Below, in pieces: positions 1-8,696 of a stretch of DNA of 64,000 nt (position 1 is the first letter of the stretch; every line of letters starts with the position of its first letter). Below the pieces are notes generated by a model that had not been told where the DNA came from, ran no database searches, and saw only the letters and a list, made by a program, of their open reading frames with translations. The DNA is taken from the NCBI RefSeq assembly GCF_023715365.1, contig NZ_JAMBNZ010000003.1:186001-250000 (forward strand). The letters are read 5' to 3'. Origin of the DNA: Georgenia satyanarayanai. Its GTDB lineage: Bacteria; Actinomycetota; Actinomycetes; Actinomycetales; Actinomycetaceae. A program made the translations under genes and the position numbers.

Positions 1-427
1 GGACCGTGGGCAGCGCGTCCAGGAGCGCGTCCCGGTCGGCACCGAGGTCGCGCAGGACCTGCCCGGCGGGGCTCTCGCTGCGGGCGAGCGCGAGGAGGAG
101 GTGCTCGGTGGAGACGAACTCGTCCCCGAGGGCGGTCGCCTCCTCCCCGGCCTGGGTGATGACGGTCATCATCGGGCGCGACGGGGAGGGCTGGACCACG
201 GAGGACCCGGAAGCACCGGGCAGCGCGGCGGCCGCGGCCGTGGCGCGCTCGACGACGGCGGCACGGTTGGCTCCGACGGCGTCGACGAGAGCGGGCGCGA
301 CACCGCCGGGCTGCTCGAGCAGCGCCACGAGCACGTGGACCGGCTCGAGCTGGGGGTTGCCGGCCGTCGCGGCCGAGCGCATGGCGGAGGCGATCGCCTC
401 CTGCGACTTGGTGGTCAGCTTGTCCAT
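1..427 (-). CDS. clpB: ATP-dependent chaperone ClpB, N-terminal part (cut by window edge)
   Basis: ClpB is the AAA+ disaggregase that works with DnaK, DnaJ and GrpE in the cytoplasm to recover aggregated protein. Only about 142 residues are in the window; the gene runs leftward off the edge. The visible part is a Clp N domain: it begins MDKLTTKSQEAIASA and contains the two Clp-N repeats, with LEPVHVLVALLEQ in the first and STEHLLLALARSE in the second. The start is the ATG at 425-427. A HAIR box 48 bp upstream ties it to HspR, encoded in the dnaK operon of this window. The AAA domains lie outside, so ClpB rather than another Clp protein is inferred from the N terminus and the HAIR box. Confidence 0.9.
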   Translation of the reverse strand, partial: MDKLTTKSQEAIASAMRSAATAGNPQLEPVHVLVALLEQPGGVAPALVDAVGANRAAVVERATAAAAALPGASGSSVVQPSPSRPMMTVITQAGEEATALGDEFVSTEHLLLALARSESPAGQVLRDLGADRDALLDALPTV

Positions 428-474
428 CGAATCCTCCGGGTGAGTTCGGGTTCCACTGAGGTCAACGCCGCAGG

Positions 475-495
475 GTTGAGTCTATTCCGCTCAAG
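475..495 (-). promoter_or_regulatory. HAIR box (HspR operator) upstream of clpB
   Basis: The HspR inverted repeat consensus is CTTGAGT-N7-ACTCAAG. The sequence here is GTTGAGT-N7-GCTCAAG, 12 of 14 conserved positions with exact spacing, placed 48 bp before the clpB ATG. HspR is encoded in this window, so autogenous heat-shock control of clpB by the DnaK-HspR couple is the natural reading. Confidence 0.8.
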
Positions 496-592
496 TCTGT
501 GTGCGCACCGTCTCCCGGTCGTGACGAGATGCGGCGGGCCGCCGCCGGGCGCACGCTCGGAGGTACGAGCACCGACCGAAGGAGCCACGATC

Positions 593-793
593 ATGTCGAC
601 ACTCCCTCCCCCGGGCCCCGGTCCCGGCGGGCCCGCCGTCCCGCCCGGTGAGCCCCTGCCCTCGCAGGAGCCCGCGGCACCGCTCGCGGACCCGCCGCCT
701 CCCGGGCAGCCGCCCACCGCGCCGCCGAGCGCACCGTCCGTCGAGCCGCCCAGCGAGTCCCCCGGCCCGCCCCCGGTGGAGCCGCCGGACTGA
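593..793 (+). CDS. Small proline-rich protein, 66 aa
   Basis: The family is not recognised. The ATG at 593 follows a good ribosome binding site (GAAGGAG, about 9 bp upstream). The product is almost wholly Pro, Gly, Glu, Ser and Ala, starting MSTLPPPGPGPGG and ending PPPVEPPD, with no signal peptide, membrane segment or folded domain visible. It lies alone, divergent from clpB and convergent with the amidase gene. Low-complexity frames occur by chance in DNA this GC-rich, so the ribosome binding site is the main support. Confidence 0.45.
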   Translation: MSTLPPPGPGPGGPAVPPGEPLPSQEPAAPLADPPPPGQPPTAPPSAPSVEPPSESPGPPPVEPPD

Positions 794-929
794 CGCGTCA
801 GACACCACCCTGTCGGATCCCGCCACAAGCGACGCCTATGACAACACCCGCTCGGCGTGTCGCCGGCGTTTCCCACCGGCCGCCCAGCGTTTGTGGCGGG
901 ATCCGGAGCCGGTCTCCGCAGCGCCCGGC

Positions 930-2360
930 TCAGACCGGCTCGACCGGGCTCGTCGGCCAGGGGTCGGCCTCCTCGAGCGCCGCGGCCAGGCCGAGGAGCA
1001 GCTCCTCGTCGCCGAGCCGGGTGGCCCCGAGCTGGACGCCGACCGGCAGCGTGACGCCGTCGACCTCGGCGCGGTGCAGCGGGATGGTGATCGCCGGGGC
1101 GCCGAGCATGTTCCACGGGCTCGTCCACGGCGTGAAGGCCTTCTGCGCCTCGAAGTCCGCCGCCGGGTCGGCGTCGTCGCGCATGCCCCCGATGAACGGG
1201 GCAGGGGTCGCGAGCGCCGGGGTGAGGACGACGTCGAGGTCGCGCCACACCTCGGCCGCCGAGCGGGCCAGGCGCTGGACCGCGGCGACGGCGGCCGCGT
1301 AGTCGAGCCCGGAGTACTGCCGTCCCTGCTCGCGCATCCACCGGGTGAGGGGCACGAGCAGCTCCTCGGCCTCGGGCGGGACCGGGGCGGACAGCGCCCC
1401 CACGGCCCACAGCGGGGTGAAGTGCTCCCACTCCTCGGGGCTGAAGGGCACCTGGGTCGTCGTCACCGCGTGCCCCATCTCCTCGAGCAGCCGCACGGCA
1501 CGGTCGACGGCGGCGAGGGACGTCTCGTGCACCGGCGCCTCGTGGACGTTGATCGGCCGGGTGAGGACGCCGATGCGCAGCTCGCGCGGCCGGTGCCCGC
1601 AGGCCGCGAGGAAGGAGGAGCGCGGCCCGGGGAGGAGGTAGTGGTCCCCCGGCCACGGCTCGGAGAGGACGTCGAGGAAGGCGGCGGTGTCGCGCACCGT
1701 GCGGGTGACGACGCCGTCGACGGTGAGGCCGGCGCCGTCGACCCCGAACGGCCCCTTCGACACCCGCCCGCGGCTCGCCTTGAGCCCGACGAGCCCGCAC
1801 GCGGCGGCGGGGATGCGGATGGAGCCGCCGCCGTCGCTCGCGTGCGCGGCGGGGACGATGCCGGCGGCCACGGCGGCCGCTGCCCCGCCGGAGGAGCCGC
1901 CCGCGCTGCGGCGCGGGTCCCACGGGCTGCGGGCCGGTGGTGCGACGTCGGGCTCGGTGTAGGACGGCAGCCCGAGCTCCGGCGTCGTCGTCTTGCCGAC
2001 CATGAGGGTGCCGGCCTCGCGCAGGCGCACCGCCACGCCGTCGTCGGCGGGGGCGACGTAGCCGCGCAGGGCCGCGCTGCCGGCCTCGAAGGGCTGGCCG
2101 GCGACCATGGTGAGGTCCTTGACCGGGACGGGGACGCCGAGGAAGGGCGGCAGCTCTCCCCCGTCGCTCAGCCGGCGGGTGGCGGCGGCGGCCTGCTCGC
2201 GGGCGAGGCCAGGGGTGAGGTGGGCGAAGGCGCCGACGGCCGGGCCCAGCCGTCCGGCCCGCTCGAGGGTGTGGTCGACGACGTCGCGCGGGTCGAGCTC
2301 ACCGCGGCGGACGGCGGCGGCGAGGTCGAGGGCGCTGAGCTCGTGGATGTCACTCATCAT
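930..2360 (-). CDS. Amidase-signature family amidase, 476 aa
   Basis: A cytoplasmic amide hydrolase using the Ser-cisSer-Lys triad. The catalytic Lys is in VPVPVKDL (about residue 81), the Gly/Ser signature is SAGGSSGGAAAAV (about 152-164) and the nucleophile is in DGGGSIRIPA (about Ser180). Length is normal for this family. The C-terminal half (SPWNMLGAPAITIPL) also fits. The absence of a GatB/GatC neighbour argues against GatA, and the real substrate cannot be read from sequence. Two adjacent ATGs (2358-2360 and 2355-2357) could serve as start. The gene ends 136 bp after the proline-rich gene, convergently. Confidence 0.9.
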   Translation of the reverse strand: MMSDIHELSALDLAAAVRRGELDPRDVVDHTLERAGRLGPAVGAFAHLTPGLAREQAAAATRRLSDGGELPPFLGVPVPVKDLTMVAGQPFEAGSAALRGYVAPADDGVAVRLREAGTLMVGKTTTPELGLPSYTEPDVAPPARSPWDPRRSAGGSSGGAAAAVAAGIVPAAHASDGGGSIRIPAAACGLVGLKASRGRVSKGPFGVDGAGLTVDGVVTRTVRDTAAFLDVLSEPWPGDHYLLPGPRSSFLAACGHRPRELRIGVLTRPINVHEAPVHETSLAAVDRAVRLLEEMGHAVTTTQVPFSPEEWEHFTPLWAVGALSAPVPPEAEELLVPLTRWMREQGRQYSGLDYAAAVAAVQRLARSAAEVWRDLDVVLTPALATPAPFIGGMRDDADPAADFEAQKAFTPWTSPWNMLGAPAITIPLHRAEVDGVTLPVGVQLGATRLGDEELLLGLAAALEEADPWPTSPVEPV

Positions 2361-2585
2361 CCGAGGCTATCGACACGGCCGAGCTCCAGCCGCAGCCAGT
2401 GAGCGCGGCCGGCGCGAGGGGGCGTCGTCGCGGGCGAGTACGGCGGCCCCGCTGCGTCGTCGTCCACCACCGGCCCATCGTCGCGGCGCCCGCGCGGCGG
2501 CGCTCTCCCGTTGCGGGCAGGGACGGGCGGGCGCACTGTGGAGCACCAGCCGCCACCCGGCGGCGCAGACGAGAGGGGACTGAGC

Positions 2586-2750
2586 ATGGGGATCGGTGAC
2601 AAGGCCAAGGACGCCCTGGGCGACGAGCAGAAGAGCGACGCCGCGCTCGACAAGGCCGGCGACGCCGCTGACGCCAAGACGGGTGGCAAGCACAGCGACA
2701 AGATCGACAGCGCGCAGGACGCCGCGGACAAGAAGCTCGGCAACGAGTGA
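2586..2750 (+). CDS. MT0933/Rv0909-like small antitoxin-family protein, 54 aa
   Basis: The protein MGIGDKAKDALGDEQKSDAA... TGGKHSDKIDSAQDAADKKLG matches the pattern of the short, charged actinobacterial MT0933 antitoxin family, which shares the MGI-DKAKD start and the KTGGKHSDKID block. It is a Lys/Asp/Ala-rich helix without a membrane segment. GAGAGGGG before the ATG serves as ribosome binding site. The paired toxin (Rv0910-like, SRPBCC fold) is not next to it: the following gene is a peptidase. The antitoxin function is therefore doubtful here; many solitary copies exist and may have other roles. Confidence 0.75.
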   Translation: MGIGDKAKDALGDEQKSDAALDKAGDAADAKTGGKHSDKIDSAQDAADKKLGNE

Positions 2751-2812
2751 CCCGCGGGCGGCCGGGCCCCCTCGCGGGGTCCGGCCGTCGGCGCGCGTGA
2801 TGGGATGTGCCC

Positions 2813-4894
2813 ATGACTGCAGACTCCCCCACCGACCCCCACGCCTGGCTCGAGGACGTCGAGAGCGACGCCGCGCTCGACTGGGTCCGCGCCCACAACG
2901 AGCGGGCCGTCAGCGCCCTGGAGACCGAGCGCTTCACGCAGCTGCGCGAGGAGATCCTCGAGGTCCTCGACTCGACCGAGAAGATCCCCGCCGTCGTCCA
3001 GCGCGGCGAGCACCTGTACAACTTCTGGACCGACGCCGAGCACGAGCGTGGGCTGTGGCGGCGCACCACCTGGGAGTCCTACCGCACCGCGGAGCCGGAG
3101 TGGGAGGTGCTCCTCGACGTCGACGCGCTCGCGGCCGAGGAGGGCGTCAGCTGGGTGTGGCACGGCGCGCAGGTGCTGCGCCCGGCCTACGAGCGGGCCC
3201 TGGTCGCGCTGTCCCGCGGCGGCGCCGACGCCGACGTCACCCGTGAGTTCGACCTCGTGACCAAGACCTTCGTCGAGGACGGCTTCGTCCGCGAGGAGTC
3301 CAAGGGCGCGCTGAGCTGGGCCGACAGCTCCGGGGACGTCGTCTACGCCTACACGGACGTCGGGGAGGGCTCGATGACGCCCTCGGGCTACCCGCGCACG
3401 GTGCGCCGGTGGGAGCGGGGCACCGCGCTGGCGGACGCCCCGGAGGTCTTCGCCGGCGAGCACACCGACATGTCGATCGGTGCCGGCCACGACTTCACGC
3501 CGGGCTTCGAGCGGGACATCGTGTGGCGGGCGCGCGCCTTCTACGACTCCGACATGTACCTCCTCGCAGGCGGCGAGCTCACCCGCATCGACGTCCCGCG
3601 CTCCGCGGAGCCCGACCTCCACCGCGAGTGGCTCACCGTCGAGCTGCGCGAGAACTGGGAGGTCGAGGGCCGCGTCCTGCCCGGCGGCGGGCTCCTCGCC
3701 ATCCGCCTGGACGACTTCCTTGCCGGCAGCCGCGACTTCGCGGTCCTCTACGAGCCCACCGAGTCGACGGCGCTCGTCGGGGCGAGCTGGACCCGCCACC
3801 ACCTCGTCCTCAACGTCCTCGACGACGTGACGAACCGGCTCGAGGTCCTCACCCCCACCGACGGCACCTGGCAGCGGCGCCCGCTCGACCTCGCCTCCGC
3901 CGGGACCGGCTGGGAGGCGCCGCGGCTGGCGACGATCGCCGTCGGCGCCGTCGACCGCGACGAGTCCGACGCCCTGTGGCTCACCGTCACCGGCTTCCTC
4001 ACCCCGACGACGCTCGCCCGGCTGGACCTCGACGCGGGCGGCGGCGTCGTCGGCCTCGAGCCGCTCAAGGCGCTGCCGGCCTTCTTCGACACCGAGGGCC
4101 TGCACGTCGAGCAGCACTTCGCCGTGTCCGACGACGGCACCCGGGTGCCGTACTTCCAGGTGTCCCCCACCCCGGTGGCCGACAACGAGGTGGTGCGTCC
4201 GCTGCCGACGCTCCTGTCCGGGTACGGCGGCTTCGAGATCCCCCGGCTGCTCGCGTACTCGGCCACCGTGGGCCGTGCCTGGCTCGCGCGGGGCGGGGCC
4301 TACGTCGTCGCCAACATCCGCGGCGGCGGGGAGTACGGGCCGCGCTGGCACCAGGCCGCGCTCAAGGAGAAGCGTCACCGCGCCTACGAGGACTTCGCCG
4401 CCGTGGCACGTGACCTCGTGGCGCGCGGCGTCACCGACCCCGCGCACCTCGGCGCGCAGGGCGGATCCAACGGCGGCCTGCTCATGGGCAACATGATCAC
4501 CGGCTACCCCGAGCTCTTCGGGGCGATCGTCTGCCAGGTGCCGCTGCTCGACATGAAGCGCTACAGCCACCTGCTCGCGGGCGCCTCGTGGATGGCCGAG
4601 TACGGCGACCCGGACGACCCTGAGCAGTGGGAGTTCATCAGGACCTTCTCGGCCTACCACCGCTTCGACCCGGCCGACGGGCACCCGCCCGTCCTCTTCA
4701 CGACGTCCACCCGCGACGACCGCGTCCACCCCGGCCACGCGCGCAAGATGATGGCGCTCATGGCCGAGGCGAGCAAGGACGTCACGTACTACGAGAACAT
4801 CGAGGGTGGCCACGGCGGCGCCGCGACGAACGCGCAGGCCGCGTTCATGCAGGCCCTGGCCCACGAGTTCCTCTGGCAGCGCCTGGACGGCTGA
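2813..4894 (+). CDS. Prolyl oligopeptidase family serine peptidase (S9A), 693 aa
   Basis: A cytoplasmic peptidase cleaving short peptides, usually after proline. The N-terminal two thirds form the propeller (starts DPHAWLEDVESD, typical of S9A). The C-terminal alpha/beta hydrolase domain carries the catalytic Ser in AQGGSNGGLL (about Ser552), Asp in STRDDRVHP (about 635-636) and His in EGGHGGA (about His667). No signal peptide is seen. Length fits S9A. A GTG at 2807 is in frame, but the ATG at 2813 is better placed after TGATGGG. The reading frame ends just before a strong bidirectional terminator. Confidence 0.93.
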   Translation: MTADSPTDPHAWLEDVESDAALDWVRAHNERAVSALETERFTQLREEILEVLDSTEKIPAVVQRGEHLYNFWTDAEHERGLWRRTTWESYRTAEPEWEVLLDVDALAAEEGVSWVWHGAQVLRPAYERALVALSRGGADADVTREFDLVTKTFVEDGFVREESKGALSWADSSGDVVYAYTDVGEGSMTPSGYPRTVRRWERGTALADAPEVFAGEHTDMSIGAGHDFTPGFERDIVWRARAFYDSDMYLLAGGELTRIDVPRSAEPDLHREWLTVELRENWEVEGRVLPGGGLLAIRLDDFLAGSRDFAVLYEPTESTALVGASWTRHHLVLNVLDDVTNRLEVLTPTDGTWQRRPLDLASAGTGWEAPRLATIAVGAVDRDESDALWLTVTGFLTPTTLARLDLDAGGGVVGLEPLKALPAFFDTEGLHVEQHFAVSDDGTRVPYFQVSPTPVADNEVVRPLPTLLSGYGGFEIPRLLAYSATVGRAWLARGGAYVVANIRGGGEYGPRWHQAALKEKRHRAYEDFAAVARDLVARGVTDPAHLGAQGGSNGGLLMGNMITGYPELFGAIVCQVPLLDMKRYSHLLAGASWMAEYGDPDDPEQWEFIRTFSAYHRFDPADGHPPVLFTTSTRDDRVHPGHARKMMALMAEASKDVTYYENIEGGHGGAATNAQAAFMQALAHEFLWQRLDG

Positions 4895-4905
4895 GAAGCC
4901 TCAGG

Positions 4906-4953
4906 ACGACGGCAGCCGGCCCCCAGCGCGAGCTGAGGGCCGGCTGCCGTCGT
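4906..4953. terminator. Bidirectional hairpin terminator between convergent genes
   Basis: A perfect 17-bp inverted repeat (4906-4922 with 4937-4953) flanks a 14-nt loop. It lies 12 bp after the peptidase stop and 7 bp after the stop of the convergent membrane-protein gene, so it can serve both. There is no long T tract, as usual in GC-rich actinobacteria. Confidence 0.8.
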
Positions 4954-4960
4954 TCGCGGG

Positions 4961-5782
4961 TCAGTACTGGCCGGTGCGGATGCGCTTGTTGACGCGCACG
5001 AGCCAGACGATGCCGACGATGAGGAGGATGAAGGCGACGAAACCGATCGCCAGGCCGACGAGGACGGCGACCCCGATGCTCGTGAGGTCGGAGATGTCGA
5101 GCGGCGGACCGATGGTGAGGGCCGAGCCGGCGTCCTGCGGCAGGTCGCAGTCGAAGGTGTGGCTGCCGGCTTGCGCCGTCGTGAAACCGAGGCCGATGGC
5201 GGAGTCGGGCACGTCGAGGCCGAGGGTGTCCGGAGCCGTGGCGATGGTCTGGCCGCCAGGCCCGGTGACCGTGCACTCGATCTGGCTGGGGTCGACCGAC
5301 GAGGTGCCGAAGTAGATGACGTAGTCGGTGTCGGCCTGCAGGTCGGTGGACCGGCCGTTGGTGACCTGGGCACCGTCCACGACGCCCTCGAGCGAGTCGA
5401 CGACCGACGCGATGCCGATGAAGAAGCCGATGATCGGTGCGGCGACCATGGCGATCGCCGACAGGACGATGAGGACGATGGGGCCGGTGCGCTTGGGCTG
5501 CGGCCCGCTCGGGCCGGGCCCGTAGCCGTACCCGCCGGGTGGGCCGTACCCCGGCTGGCCGTAGCCGGGCTGCTGTCCGTAGCCGGGCTGCTGGCCGTAC
5601 GCCCCGGGCTGGCCGGGCTGCTGCCCGTAGCCACCGCCCTGCTGGCCGTAACCGCCACCCTGCTGGCCGTAGCCGCCCGACTGCTGGCCGGCGTCATTCT
5701 GGCCGTAGGACGGAGGCCGCTGCCCCTCGGGCAGGCGCCGGCCGTAGCGTGGCTCGTCAGGTCCGCCGTCGTTCGCGGTCAT
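4961..5782 (-). CDS. Membrane protein with Gly/Tyr/Gln-rich N terminus, 273 aa
   Basis: Unknown function. Residues 1 to about 95 are low-complexity with repeated GGYGQQ and PGYGQQ units, rich in G, Y, Q and P. Two hydrophobic segments follow: one near 100-125 (IVLIVLSAIAMVAAPIIGFF) and one near the C terminus (VAVLVGLAIGFVAFILLIV) ending with basic residues VNKRIRTGQY. Between them is an extracytoplasmic loop of about 100 residues containing two cysteines. The layout (disordered cytoplasmic head, two membrane helices, external domain) is common in actinobacterial proteins of unknown role. The ATG at 5780-5782 is the only sensible start. Confidence 0.8.
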   Translation of the reverse strand: MTANDGGPDEPRYGRRLPEGQRPPSYGQNDAGQQSGGYGQQGGGYGQQGGGYGQQPGQPGAYGQQPGYGQQPGYGQPGYGPPGGYGYGPGPSGPQPKRTGPIVLIVLSAIAMVAAPIIGFFIGIASVVDSLEGVVDGAQVTNGRSTDLQADTDYVIYFGTSSVDPSQIECTVTGPGGQTIATAPDTLGLDVPDSAIGLGFTTAQAGSHTFDCDLPQDAGSALTIGPPLDISDLTSIGVAVLVGLAIGFVAFILLIVGIVWLVRVNKRIRTGQY

Positions 5783-5832
5783 CTCGGCTCCTTCTGGCGT
5801 CGGTGGGCAGCACCAGCATGCCAGGTGAGCGG

Positions 5833-6279
5833 TCAGGACCGTCGAGGCAGACCGGCGATCCAGCCGTTGAGCGGGCTGGTCGGGACCCAGGGCACCGCCT
5901 GGGTGTAGGTCGCCCCCGGCACGTCGACGGCGACCTCGTCGAGGAGCTCGAGACCGAACCGCCGGGAGAGCACGCCGAGCACGCCGCGGGGCGCCCGCGT
6001 GTAGACGCCCTCCTTCGACAGCAGCGCCGTGACGACGGCGACGGTGTGGCGTCGGGGCACGTCGAAGGTGACGTAGGTGTCGAGGTGGACGGCGTCCTCA
6101 CCGTCGTCGTGCAGGTGGACGTGCAGGTTCGGCGGGCCGGGGAAGACGACGACGACGGGGCTGTGCGCGTCGAGGGGGTCCTCGGGCTCCCAGGGGTCCG
6201 CCTCGGGGATCGGCTCGGGCGGGCGTCCGAGAGCCACGCCCGTGGCGTGCAGGCGGCGCAGGAGCTCCTCGTCGGCCAT
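5833..6279 (-). CDS. Hypothetical protein, 148 aa
   Basis: No family recognised. It starts MADEELLRRLHATGVALG. The middle is rich in His, Asp and Val (NLHVHLHDDGEDAVHLDTYVTFDV), and the protein ends PTSPLNGWIAGLPRRS. There is no signal peptide or membrane segment, so it is probably cytoplasmic. It is in the same direction as the gene before it (6340-7140) with a 60-bp gap. Codon use is typical of the window and the frame is cleanly bounded, so it is probably a real gene. Confidence 0.65.
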   Translation of the reverse strand: MADEELLRRLHATGVALGRPPEPIPEADPWEPEDPLDAHSPVVVVFPGPPNLHVHLHDDGEDAVHLDTYVTFDVPRRHTVAVVTALLSKEGVYTRAPRGVLGVLSRRFGLELLDEVAVDVPGATYTQAVPWVPTSPLNGWIAGLPRRS

Positions 6280-6339
6280 GGCCCCAGTGTGCCGGGACCG
6301 GCCCGGCCGCGGTAGGGCAGGCGGGAGCCACCGGCCCGG

Positions 6340-7140
6340 TCAGTAGACGCGCTGGGTGAGCGGGCGCAGACCGGTCGGGACGGCGAGGGTGAGCCCGTGG
6401 CGAGCAAGGACGGTGCGGACCGCGTCCGCGGGAAGGGATCCGAGCCGCTCCAGGGTAAGCGTGCGGCCCGGCAGCCCGGGGCGCAGACCCAGGACGGTCG
6501 TCGACATCGGGGCGTGCTGCGGGTACTGCAGCAGGGCGGCGGCCTCGTCGTCGTGCTCGAGCACCACGACCCGCGGATCGGCGCCGAGCTCGTCGCGGAT
6601 GGCGGACGCCCGGTGGTGCGGCGGCTCCTCCTCGGCCCCGGTGAGGTGGTGCGAGCGGTTCGCCGAGGTGATGTGGAGGTGGTCGGTGGCGCACAGCCGC
6701 AGGCTCCGCGCGAGGAACACGTTGGACGGGCACCGGTAGCCGGGCACGATGACCTGGACCCAGCGGCCGGCGTCGTCGCGGGCGGTGAGGTGGTCGGGGA
6801 CGTGGGCGGCGGCGGGGGCCCGGAATCCGAGGGGGCCGAGGCAGAGCAGCTCGTCGACCGCGCCGAGGACGTCGTCCGCCCGCAGGCCGCCGGGCAGCCG
6901 CGCGAGGTCGACGAGGCCGGTGAGACGAGCGGGCGTCGTCGTCACGCTCCCGACCTGCCCCGGTCGGCGGCCCTTGAACTCGTTCGCGGCGTGGACGGTC
7001 GGCGCGTCGCCGCGCGTGGTGAGCGCGTAGAGGTTGGCGAACACGTGGACGACGAAGGCGCCGGAGGCGAGCGCACGGGCGGCGCTCTCGACGTCGTGCG
7101 CGTCGCCGATCCGCAACCGTGCCGCTGTCCCACCGGTCAT
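6340..7140 (-). CDS. Sua5/YciO/YrdC-domain-like protein, 266 aa
   Basis: The sequence resembles the YrdC fold, which binds nucleotides and double-stranded RNA and makes threonylcarbamoyl-AMP in true Sua5/TsaC. Points of match are the early SGAFVVHVFANLYALTTRGD (compare the family's FPTDTVYGL), the basic segment NEFKGRRPGQVGSVTTTP, and HITSANRSHHLTGAE (compare the SANxSG motif). The conserved PTDT is replaced by VFAN and the KR-SxxKP motif is not intact, so catalytic activity in t6A synthesis is uncertain. More likely it is a divergent paralogue. A 72-bp gap separates it from the upstream hspR. Confidence 0.6.
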   Translation of the reverse strand: MTGGTAARLRIGDAHDVESAARALASGAFVVHVFANLYALTTRGDAPTVHAANEFKGRRPGQVGSVTTTPARLTGLVDLARLPGGLRADDVLGAVDELLCLGPLGFRAPAAAHVPDHLTARDDAGRWVQVIVPGYRCPSNVFLARSLRLCATDHLHITSANRSHHLTGAEEEPPHHRASAIRDELGADPRVVVLEHDDEAAALLQYPQHAPMSTTVLGLRPGLPGRTLTLERLGSLPADAVRTVLARHGLTLAVPTGLRPLTQRVY

Positions 7141-7212
7141 GGCGCCCTCCCGAGCCCCTCGGGCCCAGTGTCCTCCCGGCAGGCCGCCCTGACCAGTCCC
7201 CCGCGAGGCGGC

Positions 7213-7617
7213 TCAGCCGCGGTAGGGCGGGCGCCAGATGACGAGGGCGCCGCCGGAGCGGCGCGGGCGCCGGCCCGGCGCGAGCTCGCTCACCTCACCG
7301 GAGGGGTCGGCGGCGAAGACGCGCGCCGTGGTGAAGGCGCGCAGCCGCTGGAGCTCGTCACGGGTCCGGTCGAGCTCGCGCTCGAGCTCGATGATCCGGC
7401 GGATCCCGGCGAGGTTGATGCCCTCGTCTTGGGACAGCCGCTGGACCTCGCGCAGGGAGTCGACGTCCCGCCGCGAGTAGCGCCGACCCCGCCCGCGGGC
7501 GCGCTGGGGGATGACGATGCCGAGGCGGTCGTACTGGCGCAGGGTCTGCGGGTGCATCCCCGCGAGCTCGGCGGCCACGGAGATGACGTAGAGGGGTGCG
7601 TCGTCGTCGATGTCCAT
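7213..7617 (-). CDS. hspR: Heat-shock repressor HspR (MerR family), 134 aa
   Basis: HspR binds HAIR boxes and represses dnaK and clpB; DnaK acts as its co-repressor. The N-terminal MerR helix-turn-helix is clear: YVISVAAELAGMHPQTLRQYDRLG, followed by RRYSRRDVDSLREVQRL and the dimerisation helix RRIIELERELDRTRDEL. The start is the ATG at 7615-7617 preceded by GGAGGAGG. It is the last gene of dnaK-grpE-dnaJ-hspR, 19 bp after dnaJ. Three matching HAIR boxes occur in this window, two before dnaK and one before clpB, giving the expected feedback loop. Confidence 0.95.
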   Translation of the reverse strand: MDIDDDAPLYVISVAAELAGMHPQTLRQYDRLGIVIPQRARGRGRRYSRRDVDSLREVQRLSQDEGINLAGIRRIIELERELDRTRDELQRLRAFTTARVFAADPSGEVSELAPGRRPRRSGGALVIWRPPYRG

Positions 7618-7636
7618 CACGTCCTCCTCTCCGGAC

Positions 7637-8626
7637 TCAGCGTGTCGCGCGGGCCCTGAGGTCGGCGCGCGGGTCCTCACCGCTCGTGGCGGCCGCGAAG
7701 GCCTCGACGGCCTTGCGGGCGTCAGCCGGCAGGTGGGTGGGGACGGCCACCTGGACGGTGACGAGCAGGTCGCCGGTCCCCTTGGGGGTGTCGATGCCGC
7801 GGCCCTTGACACGCAGCGTCCGTCCCGACGGCGTCGCGGCGGGTACCTTGAGCCGCACCGTCTCCCCGGAGAGGGTGGGCACGTCGATGGTCGCGCCGAG
7901 CGCGGCCTCGGCGAAGGTCACCGGCACGGTGACCTTGAGGTTGAGGCCGTCCATCGTGAAGACGGGGTGCGGCTCGACGTGGACGGTGACGACCATGTCC
8001 CCGGGCTCACCGCCGCCGCGACCGGGCTGCCCCTTGCCGCGCAGGCGGATCTTCTGGCCGTCGCTGACGCCGGCCGGGATGCGCACGTTCATCGACCGGC
8101 CGTTGGTGGTGAGCTGAACCGTGGAGCCCTCGACCGCGTTGCGGAAGGGCAGGGTCGCGCTCGTCGTGATGTCCCCGCCGCGCTGCGTGGTGCGGCGCGA
8201 GCCGAAGCCCCCGCCCCCGCCGCCGGAGAACATGTCCTGGAGGATGTCCTCGAAGCCGCCGCCACCACCGGTGGAGAAACGGGTGCGGCCACCTCCGGTG
8301 CCGCCGCCGCCGAACATCCCACCGAAGAGGTCCTCGAAGCCGGCCGCGCCGGAGGGACCGCCGGTGCCGGCGGAGAACCGTGCGCCGCCCCCGGCCATCG
8401 CGCGGATCGCGTCGTACTGCTTGCGTTGCTCGGGGTCGGAGAGGATTGAGTAGGCCTCGCCGACCTCCTTGAAGCGCCCCTCGGCGGAGGCGTCACCGGG
8501 GTTGCGGTCGGGGTGGAGGTCCCGGGCGAGCTTGCGGTACGCCTTCTTGATCGTCGCGCCGTCGGCGTCCTTGGAGACGCCGAGCGTCTTGTAGAAGTCC
8601 TTCTCGATCCAGTCCTGGCCGGTCAC
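7637..8626 (-). CDS. dnaJ: Co-chaperone DnaJ without zinc-finger domain, 329 aa
   Basis: It stimulates the DnaK ATPase and hands over unfolded clients. The J domain is at residues 9-75 with the essential HPD (LHPDRNPG). A Gly/Phe-rich stretch follows (about 80-145, many GGG and [12 protein letters not shown]). The C-terminal substrate domain runs from about 150. The cysteine-rich zinc-finger repeats of type I DnaJ are absent, making it a type II (CbpA/DnaJB-like) protein despite its place in the dnaK operon. It follows grpE after an 80-bp gap that holds a strong hairpin. Confidence 0.94.
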   Translation of the reverse strand: MTGQDWIEKDFYKTLGVSKDADGATIKKAYRKLARDLHPDRNPGDASAEGRFKEVGEAYSILSDPEQRKQYDAIRAMAGGGARFSAGTGGPSGAAGFEDLFGGMFGGGGTGGGRTRFSTGGGGGFEDILQDMFSGGGGGGFGSRRTTQRGGDITTSATLPFRNAVEGSTVQLTTNGRSMNVRIPAGVSDGQKIRLRGKGQPGRGGGEPGDMVVTVHVEPHPVFTMDGLNLKVTVPVTFAEAALGATIDVPTLSGETVRLKVPAATPSGRTLRVKGRGIDTPKGTGDLLVTVQVAVPTHLPADARKAVEAFAAATSGEDPRADLRARATR

Positions 8627-8660
8627 CGGGCCTCACCTCCTTCGTCGTCGTGTCGTGGGG

Positions 8661-8696
8661 CGGTGCCGGCCGCGCGCGGGGGCGCGGCCGGCACCG
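8661..8696 (-). terminator. 15-bp perfect hairpin between grpE and dnaJ
   Basis: The arms 8661-8675 and 8682-8696 are perfectly complementary (CGGTGCCGGCCGCGC) with a 6-nt loop. It lies 10 bp after the grpE stop and 35 bp before the dnaJ start, inside the operon. It could be a partial terminator or an mRNA-stabilising or processing element that sets dnaK-grpE above dnaJ-hspR. The structure is seen directly; the role is inferred. Confidence 0.65.
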
